64,000 bases of DNA from Chloroflexota bacterium (GTDB lineage Bacteria; Chloroflexota; UBA6077; FW602-bin22; CADDYW01). The notes under the pieces are model-generated. The model was not told the origin of the DNA and ran no database searches. It saw only the letters and a program-made list of their open reading frames with translations. The translations under genes and the position numbers were made by a program. The stretch covers positions 1 to 64,000 of the forward strand of contig JAJPIK010000087.1 of the NCBI GenBank assembly GCA_021324795.1. The letters are read 5' to 3'. Shown piece by piece: positions 48,583 to 56,897 of this stretch. Position 1 is the stretch's first letter, and the number at the start of each line of letters is the position of its first letter.

Positions 48583-50082
48583 TTAGCCACCATAATAGAG
48601 CTCGATTGCTCGGGCATACGCCTCGGCCAGGGCATGCAATGTGCGCGGGTCGCGCAAGCGTTGGGCATCCTGGGGGTTGGTAACGAACAACCCTTCGACC
48701 AGCGCACTGGGCATCTGGATCGGCCGCACCGCGTCGGGCCCAAGGACGTAGAAGTGGTTCCCTAGCCCCACCGCCATGCTATCCGTTTGTACCCCACGGT
48801 TGAGAGTCTGGTAGCCGATATTGGCGAGCGCTGCCGTCGCCTGCTGATCGAGAAGTTGGGCGAAGTGGAGACTACGCTCGGAAAACGGACGGTCCGCGTC
48901 GTAATAGACGGTCGTCCCCCGAACCGATGGATCGTCGTAGCCATTGAAGTGGATCGAAAGGAAAAGGGTCGCGTGGGCATTGTTCGCGATGTCCACCCGC
49001 GCTTGGAGGTCGTCGGCGAGAGGGTCGCTGAGATTCCGGTCTACCCAGGAATCGGTGGTTCGTGTCTGAACGACGGTGTATCCCGCTTGGCGGAGAAGCA
49101 TCGCGGTTTGATTCGCCACGGCGAGATTGAGATCTTTTTCCTTCAGGACCGTTCCGTCTGAGAATGTATAAGAAGCGCCGATCTCGGCCCCGCCGTGTCC
49201 GGGATCCAGGACGATGATCGGCGCCTCGGACTCGAAGGCGCGCGTCAGGTCAGTATTGGGCAGCGCATTGGGGCGAGCGACCCATTGGGGCTTTTGCGGA
49301 TCGTATTGGCCGAAATAGGGACTTGTCCGCGCTTGCGCCAAGAGATCGGGAGGAAGGTTTTCCCCCATTAAAACGTCTTTAAAGTAGTCGGCCAGCAGAA
49401 TTCCTTGCGTTGTGTGAGTCGTTGCATCGTAGTGCAAGATCCCGCGTTGGAAACGCTGATACACGAATTTCTTATTGTGGGGATCGTAGGTCGGCGGACT
49501 CGTGGGAACGCCCCAGACTTCGAGGTCGAAACCGGCCAGTAAGGCGAGATTTTTCTGCCCGGACGGAAGGGCGACTTGCGCCGGCACGGTGTTGAGAAAG
49601 CTCTGGTGGAACGCGACCGGAATCCCATTCCAGGAGTCGGGGGCCACCCGACTGATCCAGTGGAAGACTGCCTCGCTATAGTCGGGAGAATCGACCGGTG
49701 GAGCTGTCTGAATCAGCGCGATGTCCACGCCGGGGAAAATCGCCCCGTTGACCTGGGTATAGGGAAACAAGCCTGGATCGAGCAGATTGAGGAGCTGAAC
49801 GTGGCCATCCGGGTACCGTTGCATGACCGCGCGTTGAAAGATCTGGACTGGAAAACCAAGGAAAGTGAACTCCCGGGAAACCGGATAGCCGAACGTCCGT
49901 ACGCCACCCCGTTTGTTGAAATAGTCTAAGAAATGGGGATCCTGAATGGCGAAACCGGTCTGCGGAAAGAAGTTCGTGGAAGCTGCCTGGACCGAGACTG
50001 GTCGGGGAAGCAACCCGACCAGCAAGGCAACTGCGATAATAATAAGCGTCGAAGCCTGCCGATGCACGACACACCACTCCAT
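48583..50082 (-). CDS. Secreted N-acetylmuramoyl-L-alanine amidase (Amidase_3)
   Basis: 499 aa with a signal peptide (LIIIAVALLVGLLPRPVSVQ). Residues 40-280 are a WG-like/LysM-independent N-terminal region (FNKRGGVRTFGYPVSREF; FGYPVS repeats recall LGFP-like wall-binding units). Amidase_3 domain from about 285: PIIVLDPGHGGAEIGASY (first zinc His), KEKDLNLAVANQ (Glu), LSIHFNGYDD (His) and MPSALVEGLFVTN (catalytic Glu). It cuts the bond between muramic acid and L-Ala in peptidoglycan. It is single-gene, separated from the copper cluster by a hairpin. Confidence 0.9.
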   Translation of the reverse strand: MEWCVVHRQASTLIIIAVALLVGLLPRPVSVQAASTNFFPQTGFAIQDPHFLDYFNKRGGVRTFGYPVSREFTFLGFPVQIFQRAVMQRYPDGHVQLLNLLDPGLFPYTQVNGAIFPGVDIALIQTAPPVDSPDYSEAVFHWISRVAPDSWNGIPVAFHQSFLNTVPAQVALPSGQKNLALLAGFDLEVWGVPTSPPTYDPHNKKFVYQRFQRGILHYDATTHTTQGILLADYFKDVLMGENLPPDLLAQARTSPYFGQYDPQKPQWVARPNALPNTDLTRAFESEAPIIVLDPGHGGAEIGASYTFSDGTVLKEKDLNLAVANQTAMLLRQAGYTVVQTRTTDSWVDRNLSDPLADDLQARVDIANNAHATLFLSIHFNGYDDPSVRGTTVYYDADRPFSERSLHFAQLLDQQATAALANIGYQTLNRGVQTDSMAVGLGNHFYVLGPDAVRPIQMPSALVEGLFVTNPQDAQRLRDPRTLHALAEAYARAIELYYGG

Positions 50083-50231
50083 GGCATAGAGGGAGTCTCG
50101 ACCATCCGATGACCTCGTACCAGCCCGAGGTGTACGCCGAAGTGATCAGCGCGGACCGGTCGGTAACTCGACTTTACACCAGCCATAGAGCCGAGGACTA
50201 GGGCTTTTCATGGGATTCTAACCCGGTAAGG

Positions 50232-50263
50232 CGTCATTCCCCCAGGAGCGCGGGGGAATGACG
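50232..50263. terminator. Hairpin after the CopC cluster
   Basis: CGTCATTCCCCC (50232-50243) pairs perfectly with GGGGGAATGACG (50252-50263) around an 8-base loop. It lies 25 bases past the stop of the CopC-like gene (minus strand) and before the amidase gene, so it may end the copper transcript. The sequence is of a type often found as a dispersed repeat. Confidence 0.55.
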
Positions 50264-50287
50264 TGTCGGTATGTCGTCGCGGTCGGA

Positions 50288-51358
50288 TTAGTGCTGGCGG
50301 AGTGCGACGATTCCTCCTGTCGCCAGAACCAGGACAACGACTATTCCAAGGATGAGCTTGCCGTCGACAATTGAAGCCGCGGGAGTGGCCGGTGGAACGA
50401 TGGTTGGCGTTGCTCCCATGGTTACAGTCGGTTGAATAATAGTTGGCGATGCCGGCGCCAGGGCCGACGGTCGGGTGGACGGGGCGAGAGTGGTCGAGGT
50501 GAGCATCGCGGCCGGGGAGGTCGAGGTTGGCGACGGAACGGATCTGGTAGAAGCGAGGCTTAGTAGGGCCGGCTGGGTAGGTGCCGCGGTTGGGCCAGCA
50601 GCGGTGGTAGTTGACACCGGCGCTGCGCTCAGGGAGATGTGCGTCGTCGTTGATACGTCGTCGAGACCGGCCCGGCGGACGATCACTTCGAATTGCCAAG
50701 ACCCGATCAAGCCGAGGGTAAAAGAGGGCGTTCTCGCATTGCTGCCCTTCGCGGGTGCCACGATCTCGTCCTCTCCTAGTTTGAGGCCGACTGGCTGATA
50801 GCGGAAGATCACGCGCTGCAGGTTGGTGAGCGCATTCCCCTTCGCGTCGGTCACGGCGGCGTCGATCGTCGTCGGGCCGACGTCGCCACGCCCGAATCGC
50901 AGCTTGACGGTCGTGTCGCCCACCTTCAAAGGTGGAAGGTCTGGGGCCGGCTTGGCGGGCGGAATTGGACCGACTGTGAAGGCGTAGAACTGGCTCAGGG
51001 TGTGACCATCCTCGGCGGAGACCGAGGTCCAGGCCACCGTGTAGACGTCTGGGACGAGAGGAGGCAAGGTGGTTTGCAGCGTTGGATCCTTGCCGGGAAC
51101 CTGGTGGGGGGCTAGGCCTTCGACGGCCGAGTGGTCGGATCGATAAAGCAGGATCTGGTTGCCGGAATCTGCTAGCGGCGAGTCGAACTTCAGGGTCAGA
51201 TCTGGCGGGGATACCGCCAGATCTGACTCCGCCGCCGGGGTAGAGGTGATCACGTGGGCGTGCGCGCCGACCGTCTGAATCGCCGCGGCCACTGCGGCCA
51301 GCCCAACGATCAGCACACCGAGCCGTCGCTCGCAGTCCCCAACGCGGAGTGAACGCAT
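50288..51358 (-). CDS. CopC-domain surface protein with Thr/Pro linker and C-terminal helix
   Basis: 356 aa. Signal peptide (LGVLIVGLAAVAAAIQTVGA), then a CopC copper-binding domain beginning HAHVITSTPAAESDLAVSPP with the N-terminal His, and SVSAEDGHTLSQFYAFTVG as second half. A middle domain (residues 150-235) resembles YtkA-like (TVKLRFGRGDVGPTTIDAAV; WQFEVIVRRAGLDDV). A Thr/Pro/Ala-rich stretch leads to one membrane helix (LILGIVVVLVLATGGIVAL) near the end. Likely exported and membrane-anchored, storing or handing over copper. It starts one base after the stop of the upstream CopC gene. Confidence 0.8.
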   Translation of the reverse strand: MRSLRVGDCERRLGVLIVGLAAVAAAIQTVGAHAHVITSTPAAESDLAVSPPDLTLKFDSPLADSGNQILLYRSDHSAVEGLAPHQVPGKDPTLQTTLPPLVPDVYTVAWTSVSAEDGHTLSQFYAFTVGPIPPAKPAPDLPPLKVGDTTVKLRFGRGDVGPTTIDAAVTDAKGNALTNLQRVIFRYQPVGLKLGEDEIVAPAKGSNARTPSFTLGLIGSWQFEVIVRRAGLDDVSTTTHISLSAAPVSTTTAAGPTAAPTQPALLSLASTRSVPSPTSTSPAAMLTSTTLAPSTRPSALAPASPTIIQPTVTMGATPTIVPPATPAASIVDGKLILGIVVVLVLATGGIVALRQH

Positions 51359-51359
51359 C

Positions 51360-51878
51360 TTAGTGCCCGTGACGGCGAAGCGCCACGCCCGCGTTCAGGA
51401 CCGCGATGCCACCGGCAATCGGTAATGCCAGAGGTAGCCCACCAGTTTTCGGCAACGTGGCGGTTGCTGTTGAGGCTGCTGCGCTGGCGGCGGAAGCGAC
51501 GGTAAAGCTAAACGACCCAGTCGCCGTGTCGCCATCATCCGCCGATACCGTCGTCCAATTCACGGTGTACGTACCGGGGCCCAGGCCCGACTTGAGAGAT
51601 ACCAGCATGGTCTGGCGACTCGGATCGTTTAGGTCGACATGGCCATCACCCCTGTCGGCGCGTGCGCCGTTCGGGCCGGTAACGGTGATCGAGCTTCCTT
51701 GGGGATTTATCCCTTCGCTGTAAGTGCCCTTGACCTGACTGGGAACGCTTGCTACGGTCGACTTGGGAGCCGGAATCGAGCTGACAAATTCGGCGTGGGC
51801 AAGTGCCACCGAGACGAAGGCGACGACAAGCACGACTGTCGTCACGCTCGCCATCAGCAGACGTCGTGATAACATCAT
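51360..51878 (-). CDS. CopC-domain protein with LPKTG-type sorting signal
   Basis: 172 aa with AAGGAGA before the ATG. Signal peptide (MASVTTVVLVVAFVSVALA), then HAEFVSSIPAPKSTVASVP and WTTVSADDGDTATGSFSFTV, the CopC copper-binding fold with N-terminal His after cleavage. The tail reads LPKTGG, a hydrophobic segment (LALPIAGGIAVLNAGVAL) and RRHGH, the exact order of a sortase signal (LPxTG, helix, basic tail). No sortase lies in the window. It is the middle gene of the three-gene cluster. Confidence 0.8.
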   Translation of the reverse strand: MMLSRRLLMASVTTVVLVVAFVSVALAHAEFVSSIPAPKSTVASVPSQVKGTYSEGINPQGSSITVTGPNGARADRGDGHVDLNDPSRQTMLVSLKSGLGPGTYTVNWTTVSADDGDTATGSFSFTVASAASAAASTATATLPKTGGLPLALPIAGGIAVLNAGVALRRHGH

Positions 51879-51899
51879 TAAATCAATCTCCTTTATGTT

Positions 51900-52403
51900 T
51901 TAGGCATGGATGAGGAGGAGTTCGGCGAAGCGGGGAGGTGGGGGGATTGGCCCATCGGCAGTCTGAGGGGTGCTTCGAGAGATAGTGAGATTAATCTGAA
52001 AGCTAACCGCCAATGGGTAGATCGCCGCGAGTAAAGCCACGATCAAATCAAAAGCAATCAGCGAGAGTATGATTGTCGAAGCGCCCTCGTAGACTGATAG
52101 GACCCGGCCCTCGGCAAGACTTCCTGTGGCAAAATTAGACGAGTGTAAGGGGGTGGTTTCCTGGAGTTGGCCGTCGTTTGGGTCAGTTCTGAGCGAGCCA
52201 AAGAAAGTAACCAGAGGATTCGGATGCTCGTGGTGCTGCCAATGTGGAGGAGGTGGACCGCCGATGAATAGGTGGGCATGGGGAAGGATCTCGCCGTAGA
52301 GGGCCGGGCAGATGCCGCCGGCCGCTACCAACGCGATGAGGGCCAAGACCATCGCCGTTCTGGCACGATAACCCGCCTTTTTGACTAGGCGGAGCAACGT
52401 CAT
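51900..52403 (-). CDS. Two-helix membrane protein of the copper cluster
   Basis: 167 aa from ATG 52403 (GTG 52421 is an alternative). One hydrophobic segment at 15-35 (TAMVLALIALVAAGGICPAL), a His-rich loop (ILPHAHLFIG, HWQHHEHPNP) that could bind copper, and a second segment near 115-140 (STIILSLIAFDLIVALLAAI). I know no named family; gene order CopC-CopC with a His-rich membrane protein suggests a copper or heme/oxidase-maturation role. It is the first gene of the cluster and lies 22 bases before the CopC gene. Confidence 0.6.
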   Translation of the reverse strand: MTLLRLVKKAGYRARTAMVLALIALVAAGGICPALYGEILPHAHLFIGGPPPPHWQHHEHPNPLVTFFGSLRTDPNDGQLQETTPLHSSNFATGSLAEGRVLSVYEGASTIILSLIAFDLIVALLAAIYPLAVSFQINLTISRSTPQTADGPIPPPPRFAELLLIHA

Positions 52404-52522
52404 GTCGGGTACCTTACCCACCTCGTTAGCAGGAAATTCCCCAGATTATGTACAAGGCCACTGAACAGCACCTGAACAGCCACCGCCCGGTCCTGAATAA
52501 GCCCTCACAAGCCCTTTTATAG

Positions 52523-52561
52523 TATACCCCCTTACGATTCATGGCCTGTCGGGTAATACCC
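52523..52561 (-). promoter_or_regulatory. Probable promoter-operator of the copper cluster
   Basis: On the minus strand the region reads GGGTATTACCC (52551-52561) and, further on, GGGGTATACTATAAAAGG with a TATACT/TATAAA -10. GGGTATTACCC is an inverted repeat. G/C-tracts flanking TATAC halves resemble CsoR-type copper repressor sites, though that match is by eye only. Confidence 0.4.
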
Positions 52562-52600
52562 CTAACTGAGTCAGGCGATCCCGCCTTCGCTGGTCCTCTC

Positions 52601-52702
52601 TCAGAGGACGGTGGCTTTGTTAGTTTGGAGGTCGACGAGGTAGAGGGCAAGCTCGCCGGCGATAGCGAACCACTTGCCGTCGGGCGACCAGGCCGAGGTC
52701 GG
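52601..52702 (-). pseudogene. Relic of a TolB/PD40-type beta-propeller
   Basis: A short minus-strand frame ending at TGA 52601-52603 encodes TSAWSPDGKWFAIAGELALY then LVDLQTNKATVL, a single PD40/WD40-like blade (WSPDGKxxAxAxxxxLYLVD). It is cut off upstream exactly where the transposase fragment on the other strand begins, so a gene end was probably stranded by insertion. Confidence 0.55.
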
Positions 52703-53103
52703 GGCACTTCGCCCTGAATGCCTCGGATCTGGAGACGACGGCTCGATATGTCAGAGCGGGGGCACTGAAGAAGACCGAGAAGAAGGTAACGAAGGACAAG
52801 ACGGTCGTCGAGAGCGAGCGGTGGGGCCACGGTTTCCAGGTCTTTGTGGCCGACGAAGTCCGCTTGCGGCTGGTGGTGGGGGCCAAGGTGGTCCCGATCC
52901 GGGAGTGGGAGACCAAGCACACGCTCGCCCTGGTGCGCCAGACCATCGAGAACCTGGAGCCCGGGGTGATCAAGGTCCTCCTGATGGATCGTGGCTTTCT
53001 CGACGGAGCGGACCTATGGGTGCTCAAGCCCCAATGGGAGATCGACTTCGTCGTGCCGGCGAAAGAGAAGATGGGGTGCTCAGGTGCTCATCGCGCGGTT
53101 GAC
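52703..53103 (+). pseudogene. Truncated DDE transposase fragment
   Basis: A start-less frame gives KKTEKKVTKDKTVVESERWG, then HGFQVFVADEVRLRLVVG and IENLEPGVIKVLLMDRGFLD. The last stretch (VLLMDRGFLDGADLWVL with DFVVPAKEKM) is the second Asp region of IS4-like DDE transposases. The first Asp and the C-terminal Glu parts are missing, and the frame ends where the promoter of the next gene begins. No terminal inverted repeat was found. It is an insertion-sequence relic. Confidence 0.6.
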
Positions 53104-53127
53104 GCTCATAGGGGCCTATGCTATCAT
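53099..53127 (+). promoter_or_regulatory. Promoter of the second enolase-superfamily gene
   Basis: TTGACG (53099-53104), 17-base spacer, TATCAT (53122-53127), five of six matches each. Start near 53134; ATG-equivalent GTG 53231 is about 95 bases on. It sits at the boundary of the transposase relic, which may have supplied or moved it. Confidence 0.6.
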
Positions 53128-53230
53128 CGCCCACGCCTGACCGTGCGAGACGCAAGACGCCTATTTTCCGACTCCCCCTTGGGACGGGTTGCTGACCATC
53201 TCTATCCGACTCCTAACGTGGAGGGACACC

Positions 53231-54394
53231 GTGAAAATCACTGACGTACGTACCATCTTGCTTACCGCGCCGATTCCGCCAGAGCGGCGCTGGCGGAGCG
53301 ATTTGGGGACGAATACGAAGTTCAACCTGGCGATCGTCGTCGTCGAGACCGACGAAGGGATCATCGGCTACGGCGAGGCGAAGGGTGAGGCGCTGGCGAT
53401 GAAGACGATCGTCGAGCATCGCTTGAAGCCTGCGCTGGTCGGCGAGGATCCCACCCGGGTCGAGTATCTTTGGGAAAAGCTATACAGTGGCTCGCGCCTT
53501 GGTCTGGCTTTGAAATATGGCCGGCCTTACCACGGCCACAACCTCCGCGGCGAGGTGCTCTGCGCGATTAGCGGAGTCGACGTTGCACTCTGGGACATTT
53601 TCGGTAAATCGCTCGGCGTGCCGATCTACAAGCTGCTGGGTGGTGGGATCCGATCACGGGTCCGCGCTTATGGCAGCGGAGGTTGGGCTCCTCCGGGGAA
53701 GGCCGGGGCCGAGCTGGCCGGCTACGCCGAGAAGGGCTTCACTGCGGTAAAGATGCGTGTCGGCGGACTAGACGACGAGGACTTTCCGAATCGCTCGATC
53801 GCGCGACTGCGCGAGGTGCGCGAGACACTTGGGCCGAAGATCGACATCATGATGGATGCACACGGTGCACTGACGGTGATTCAGGCAACCCAATTGGCGC
53901 GTGCAGCAGAGGAGTTCCGGATTAGCTGGTTCGAGGAACCGGTGATTGCTGCCGACGACCTGCGCGGGATGGTCGAGGTTCGCCAGCGGACGACGATCCC
54001 GATCGCCACCGGCGAGAACCAGCAAACCCGCTTCGAGTTCCAGGAGATCCTCGACGCGCGAGCTGCCGACGTACTCCAGCCGGACATCGCGATTGCCGGT
54101 GGTATTACCGAGACCCGGCGGATCGCTGACCTGGCCTACGCCCGAGGTATCGTTGTCGCACCTCATAACTGGGGCTCGGCCATTCTCTGGGCAGCATCGG
54201 TTCAATTCGCGGCCGCGACCGCGAACTGCATCATCCTCGAGTTCTGCCAGGCTTACAACCCACTCCTCTATGACTTGGTCACCACGCCAATCGCCGTGGC
54301 GAAAGATGGCTACGTCGACGTCCCGACCGGTCCCGGCCTCGGTATCGAGCTGCAGCCGGATCTGGAGAAGAAGTATCCGTTCGAAGGGGACTAG
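53231..54394 (+). CDS. Enolase-superfamily enzyme, mandelate racemase-like
   Basis: 387 aa from GTG 53231 after TGGAGGG. N-terminal cap, then the barrel: TAVKMRVGGLDDED (K-x-R in place of the K-x-K of mandelate racemase), metal ligands Asp in IDIMMDAHGAL, Glu in ISWFEEPV and Glu in IATGENQQTRFE, and the opposing base His in VVAPHNWGSAI. This set marks the mandelate-racemase branch, which dehydrates or racemises hydroxy acids and sugar acids. The exact substrate is unknown. It is a single gene with its own promoter next to mobile relics. Confidence 0.87.
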   Translation: MKITDVRTILLTAPIPPERRWRSDLGTNTKFNLAIVVVETDEGIIGYGEAKGEALAMKTIVEHRLKPALVGEDPTRVEYLWEKLYSGSRLGLALKYGRPYHGHNLRGEVLCAISGVDVALWDIFGKSLGVPIYKLLGGGIRSRVRAYGSGGWAPPGKAGAELAGYAEKGFTAVKMRVGGLDDEDFPNRSIARLREVRETLGPKIDIMMDAHGALTVIQATQLARAAEEFRISWFEEPVIAADDLRGMVEVRQRTTIPIATGENQQTRFEFQEILDARAADVLQPDIAIAGGITETRRIADLAYARGIVVAPHNWGSAILWAASVQFAAATANCIILEFCQAYNPLLYDLVTTPIAVAKDGYVDVPTGPGLGIELQPDLEKKYPFEGD

Positions 54395-54516
54395 TGCTTG
54401 CTCTCTGGCTTAAATGGCACCAGGAGCAGGAATCAGCCAGATTCGGAAGGATCATGTGCTTTGGTTTGCACATTTGGTGGATCCTCTTGCGCCGGTAGTC
54501 GGCGAGTAAGATTCCC

Positions 54517-55707
54517 ATGGTAGCGATAAGCCTGCAATCTGCCTGGCTATCATTAGCGCGTGAAATTGACCACCGGTGCCGATTTGAAATCGGTCGAGAA
54601 TGGCTTTATGATGAGAGTGGGCAAGCACGCTTGATCGGAGGCTGTGTGGAGGCGAATACGACCGTAGGGGAAGAGGGTGTGCCGCTTGCCCGACGCAAGT
54701 TGCTCGCGATCGACGGCGGTGGAATCCGGGGCATCATCCCGGCGACCGCGCTGGTCAAGCTCGAGCAGACCACCGGTCAGCTCACCCGTGATATCTTCGC
54801 GTTCGTTGCTGGTACCTCGACCGGAGCGATCATCGCAGCGGGGATCGCGGCCGGAGTCCCTGCCCAACGTATCCTCGACCTCTACGTCACTCGCTCCCCG
54901 GAGGTTCTCACCCAGCGGCCCTGGAATGTGCCCGAGCGTATTGTTACGGGCGCCATGTACTCGATTCAGAAGCTCCATGATCTCATCGGCGAGGAGGCCG
55001 GCGCGGCGCGGGATTGGACGCTCAACGACGCGCCCGTCGACCTGCTGATCACGGCCAAGCGGGTCCCCGACGGCATGCCCTGGTACTTCGTCCGCGACAA
55101 GCCCGCCAACTCGCAGCGCACCGGTCATCTGCGCCTCGTTGACTGTGTGACCGCCTCGGCGGCTGCTCCGACCTACTTCCAGCCGTGGACGATCGTGGAG
55201 GATCCTGCCGTCTTGCGCGCCCATGGCTGGGACCCGGTTGGAACGTTGGTGGACGGCGGCGTGGGCGTAGCGGGGAATCCGGTCTACCAGGCGGTGGTGG
55301 AGGCTTTCTACTATACTGGCGAGTATCGTCCCGACGAGACGTTGGTCGTCTCCCTGGGAACCGGCCGCTTGGCACCAACCGAGCGCCCTACCTGGCTCTG
55401 GCCCTGGCTTAACTGGATCGTGGGAGAGCTCCTGGCATCCCCGGGCGAGCAACAGACGGAAATCGTCCAGCGCCACTTTCCGGAACTCCCTTTCTATCGG
55501 CTGGACCCGGACTTGAAGGCGTTGGATCCCACGCTCACCCAACCGATTGGCCTGGACGACGTGGGCAGCGTCCCACGGCTGCAGGCTTACGGCAAGCAGT
55601 TTGCTGACTTGATCGACTGGAACGCCATCCTGGCGGGTACCGACACGACCTTCCGGGTCACCCCTCAGACCACCCTCGCGCCGCAATATGAGCGTCCGCA
55701 AAGCTAA
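54517..55707 (+). CDS. Patatin-like phospholipase
   Basis: 396 aa in the longest frame; GTG 54679, after GGGAAGAGG, would give a 342-aa protein starting at the domain and is more likely the true start. Patatin signatures: LAIDGGGIRGIIPA (oxyanion loop), GTSTGAIIAA (Ser nucleophile), SAAAPTYFQPW and GTLVDGGVGVAGNP (Asp-Gly dyad), then LVVSLGTG. It hydrolyses acyl esters of phospholipids. Patatin effectors of CBASS look similar, but no cyclase, E1/E2 or other defence gene is near. The gene stands alone. Confidence 0.85.
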   Translation: MVAISLQSAWLSLAREIDHRCRFEIGREWLYDESGQARLIGGCVEANTTVGEEGVPLARRKLLAIDGGGIRGIIPATALVKLEQTTGQLTRDIFAFVAGTSTGAIIAAGIAAGVPAQRILDLYVTRSPEVLTQRPWNVPERIVTGAMYSIQKLHDLIGEEAGAARDWTLNDAPVDLLITAKRVPDGMPWYFVRDKPANSQRTGHLRLVDCVTASAAAPTYFQPWTIVEDPAVLRAHGWDPVGTLVDGGVGVAGNPVYQAVVEAFYYTGEYRPDETLVVSLGTGRLAPTERPTWLWPWLNWIVGELLASPGEQQTEIVQRHFPELPFYRLDPDLKALDPTLTQPIGLDDVGSVPRLQAYGKQFADLIDWNAILAGTDTTFRVTPQTTLAPQYERPQS

Positions 55708-56036
55708 CCGCCGGGCATTTCAGAGCTAACTCTAAAACACTCCCCTCCTTCAGATGCCCCGGCCGTCCTCGCCTTCGTCCGAGCCCACGCGCCGGACACG
55801 TTCGCGGGGATGCCGCTCTACTTCGGGCTGATCTTCTCGGGCGGCCTCGACCACGACCACGCCTGGCTCCGTTGCGACGTCGAGGATCGATTCACCGGTG
55901 CCTGGGGCCACGGTTTTGACCAGGGTCTCGGCCAGTCGGACCATCTGTGACGCTGCCCGCTCGGCGTACCTGGACACTCGTGCGCCCCACTCCGTGCGCA
56001 CCCTCCTGAGTCTTGTCTCCTTGCCCAGGCAATAGA
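55708..56036. other. 330-base gap with a methyltransferase relic
   Basis: Between the patatin gene and the converging permease. Besides the relic at 55750-56030 no gene is supported. No clear terminator hairpin. Confidence 0.4.
55750..56030 (-). pseudogene. Relic of a SAM-dependent methyltransferase
   Basis: An open minus-strand frame contains RYAERAASQMVRLAETLVK, then VAPGTGESILDVATEPGVVVV and EAARE, close to motif I of UbiE-type methyltransferases (LDVATGTGVVxxEAAR), but the Gly-Thr-Gly loop is altered to EPG. Nothing of the remaining domain follows. The frame also has no good start, so the gene is decayed. Confidence 0.4.
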
Positions 56037-56876
56037 TTAACCTTTGACGGCGCCAAGCGTCATGCCACGCAGGATGTAGCGCTGCACGGCGAGCGCGAAG
56101 ACGATCACTGGCAGGAGGATCAAGGTGCCCGCGGCCATGACTAGACCCCAATCAGTACCCTGGTCGGTTTCGAAGGTGAGTGGCATCTGGGCAAGGGTGT
56201 GCGTGTCGCGGCCGGCCAGAATGATCGAGAAGAGTAGCTCGTTCCAGCCCAAGAGAAACGCGAAGATCGAGGTGGCGGCGAGGCCGGGTAATGCCAGGGG
56301 GAGAACAATTCGGATGAGGACGATCAGACGGTTTGCGCCGTCGACCATGCCGGCCTCTTCCAGTTCGACGGGGATCTCTTTGAAGAAACCAATCATCAGC
56401 CAGATCACGAAAGGGAGAGAGAAGGTCGTATAGGCGAGAATCAGACCAGTGTAGGTGTTGAGCAAGCCGAACGTTCGTAACAACAGGTAGTAAGGAATGA
56501 CCAGCACGAAGCGCGGGAGCATGCGCAATATAAGATAGAAAAGCGGTAAGGTATCGGATCCCGGATAGCGAAAGCGGGCAAAACTATAGGCCGCCAGACT
56601 GCCAAAGAGCAAGGCGATGATCGTCGTGAAAATCGAGACAATCAACGTATTCGAAAGATAGTGAGTAAAAGAGGTTGTCGCCAACAAGTTGGCGAAGTTC
56701 TTCAGAGTAGGCGGGAAGATGAACACCGGTGGGACCGAATGATCAAGCTCACTCGGCATGAACGCCGTCGAGGCCATCCAGTAGAGCGGACCTAGCGACC
56801 AGACCATCGCCAGGAGAATCAACACCGTGCGAATTAGGCTACTGATGGACCAGCGCTTTGTCTGACGTCGCTTCAT
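56037..56876 (-). CDS. ABC sugar importer permease, MalG type
   Basis: 279 aa. N-terminal helix, then the periplasmic TAFMPSELDH region, and the coupling loop EEAGMVDGANRLIVLIRIVL followed by LGWNELLFSIILAG, typical of the G permease. It ends QRYILRGMTLGAVKG, the conserved C-terminal QRY...G..xGAVKG of this group. It follows the MalF-type gene by 21 bases. No ATPase gene is linked. Confidence 0.93.
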   Translation of the reverse strand: MKRRQTKRWSISSLIRTVLILLAMVWSLGPLYWMASTAFMPSELDHSVPPVFIFPPTLKNFANLLATTSFTHYLSNTLIVSIFTTIIALLFGSLAAYSFARFRYPGSDTLPLFYLILRMLPRFVLVIPYYLLLRTFGLLNTYTGLILAYTTFSLPFVIWLMIGFFKEIPVELEEAGMVDGANRLIVLIRIVLPLALPGLAATSIFAFLLGWNELLFSIILAGRDTHTLAQMPLTFETDQGTDWGLVMAAGTLILLPVIVFALAVQRYILRGMTLGAVKG

Positions 56877-56897
56877 GAGAATCGTCGCTCCGCCGAA

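Noticed and set aside
54553-55701. 382-codon minus-strand ORF
   Set aside because: Shadow of the patatin gene, which has intact catalytic motifs.
54517-55707. Patatin as a CBASS or other phage-defence effector
   Set aside because: No cyclase, ubiquitin-like or other defence gene is present in the neighbourhood; a single patatin is common in metabolism.
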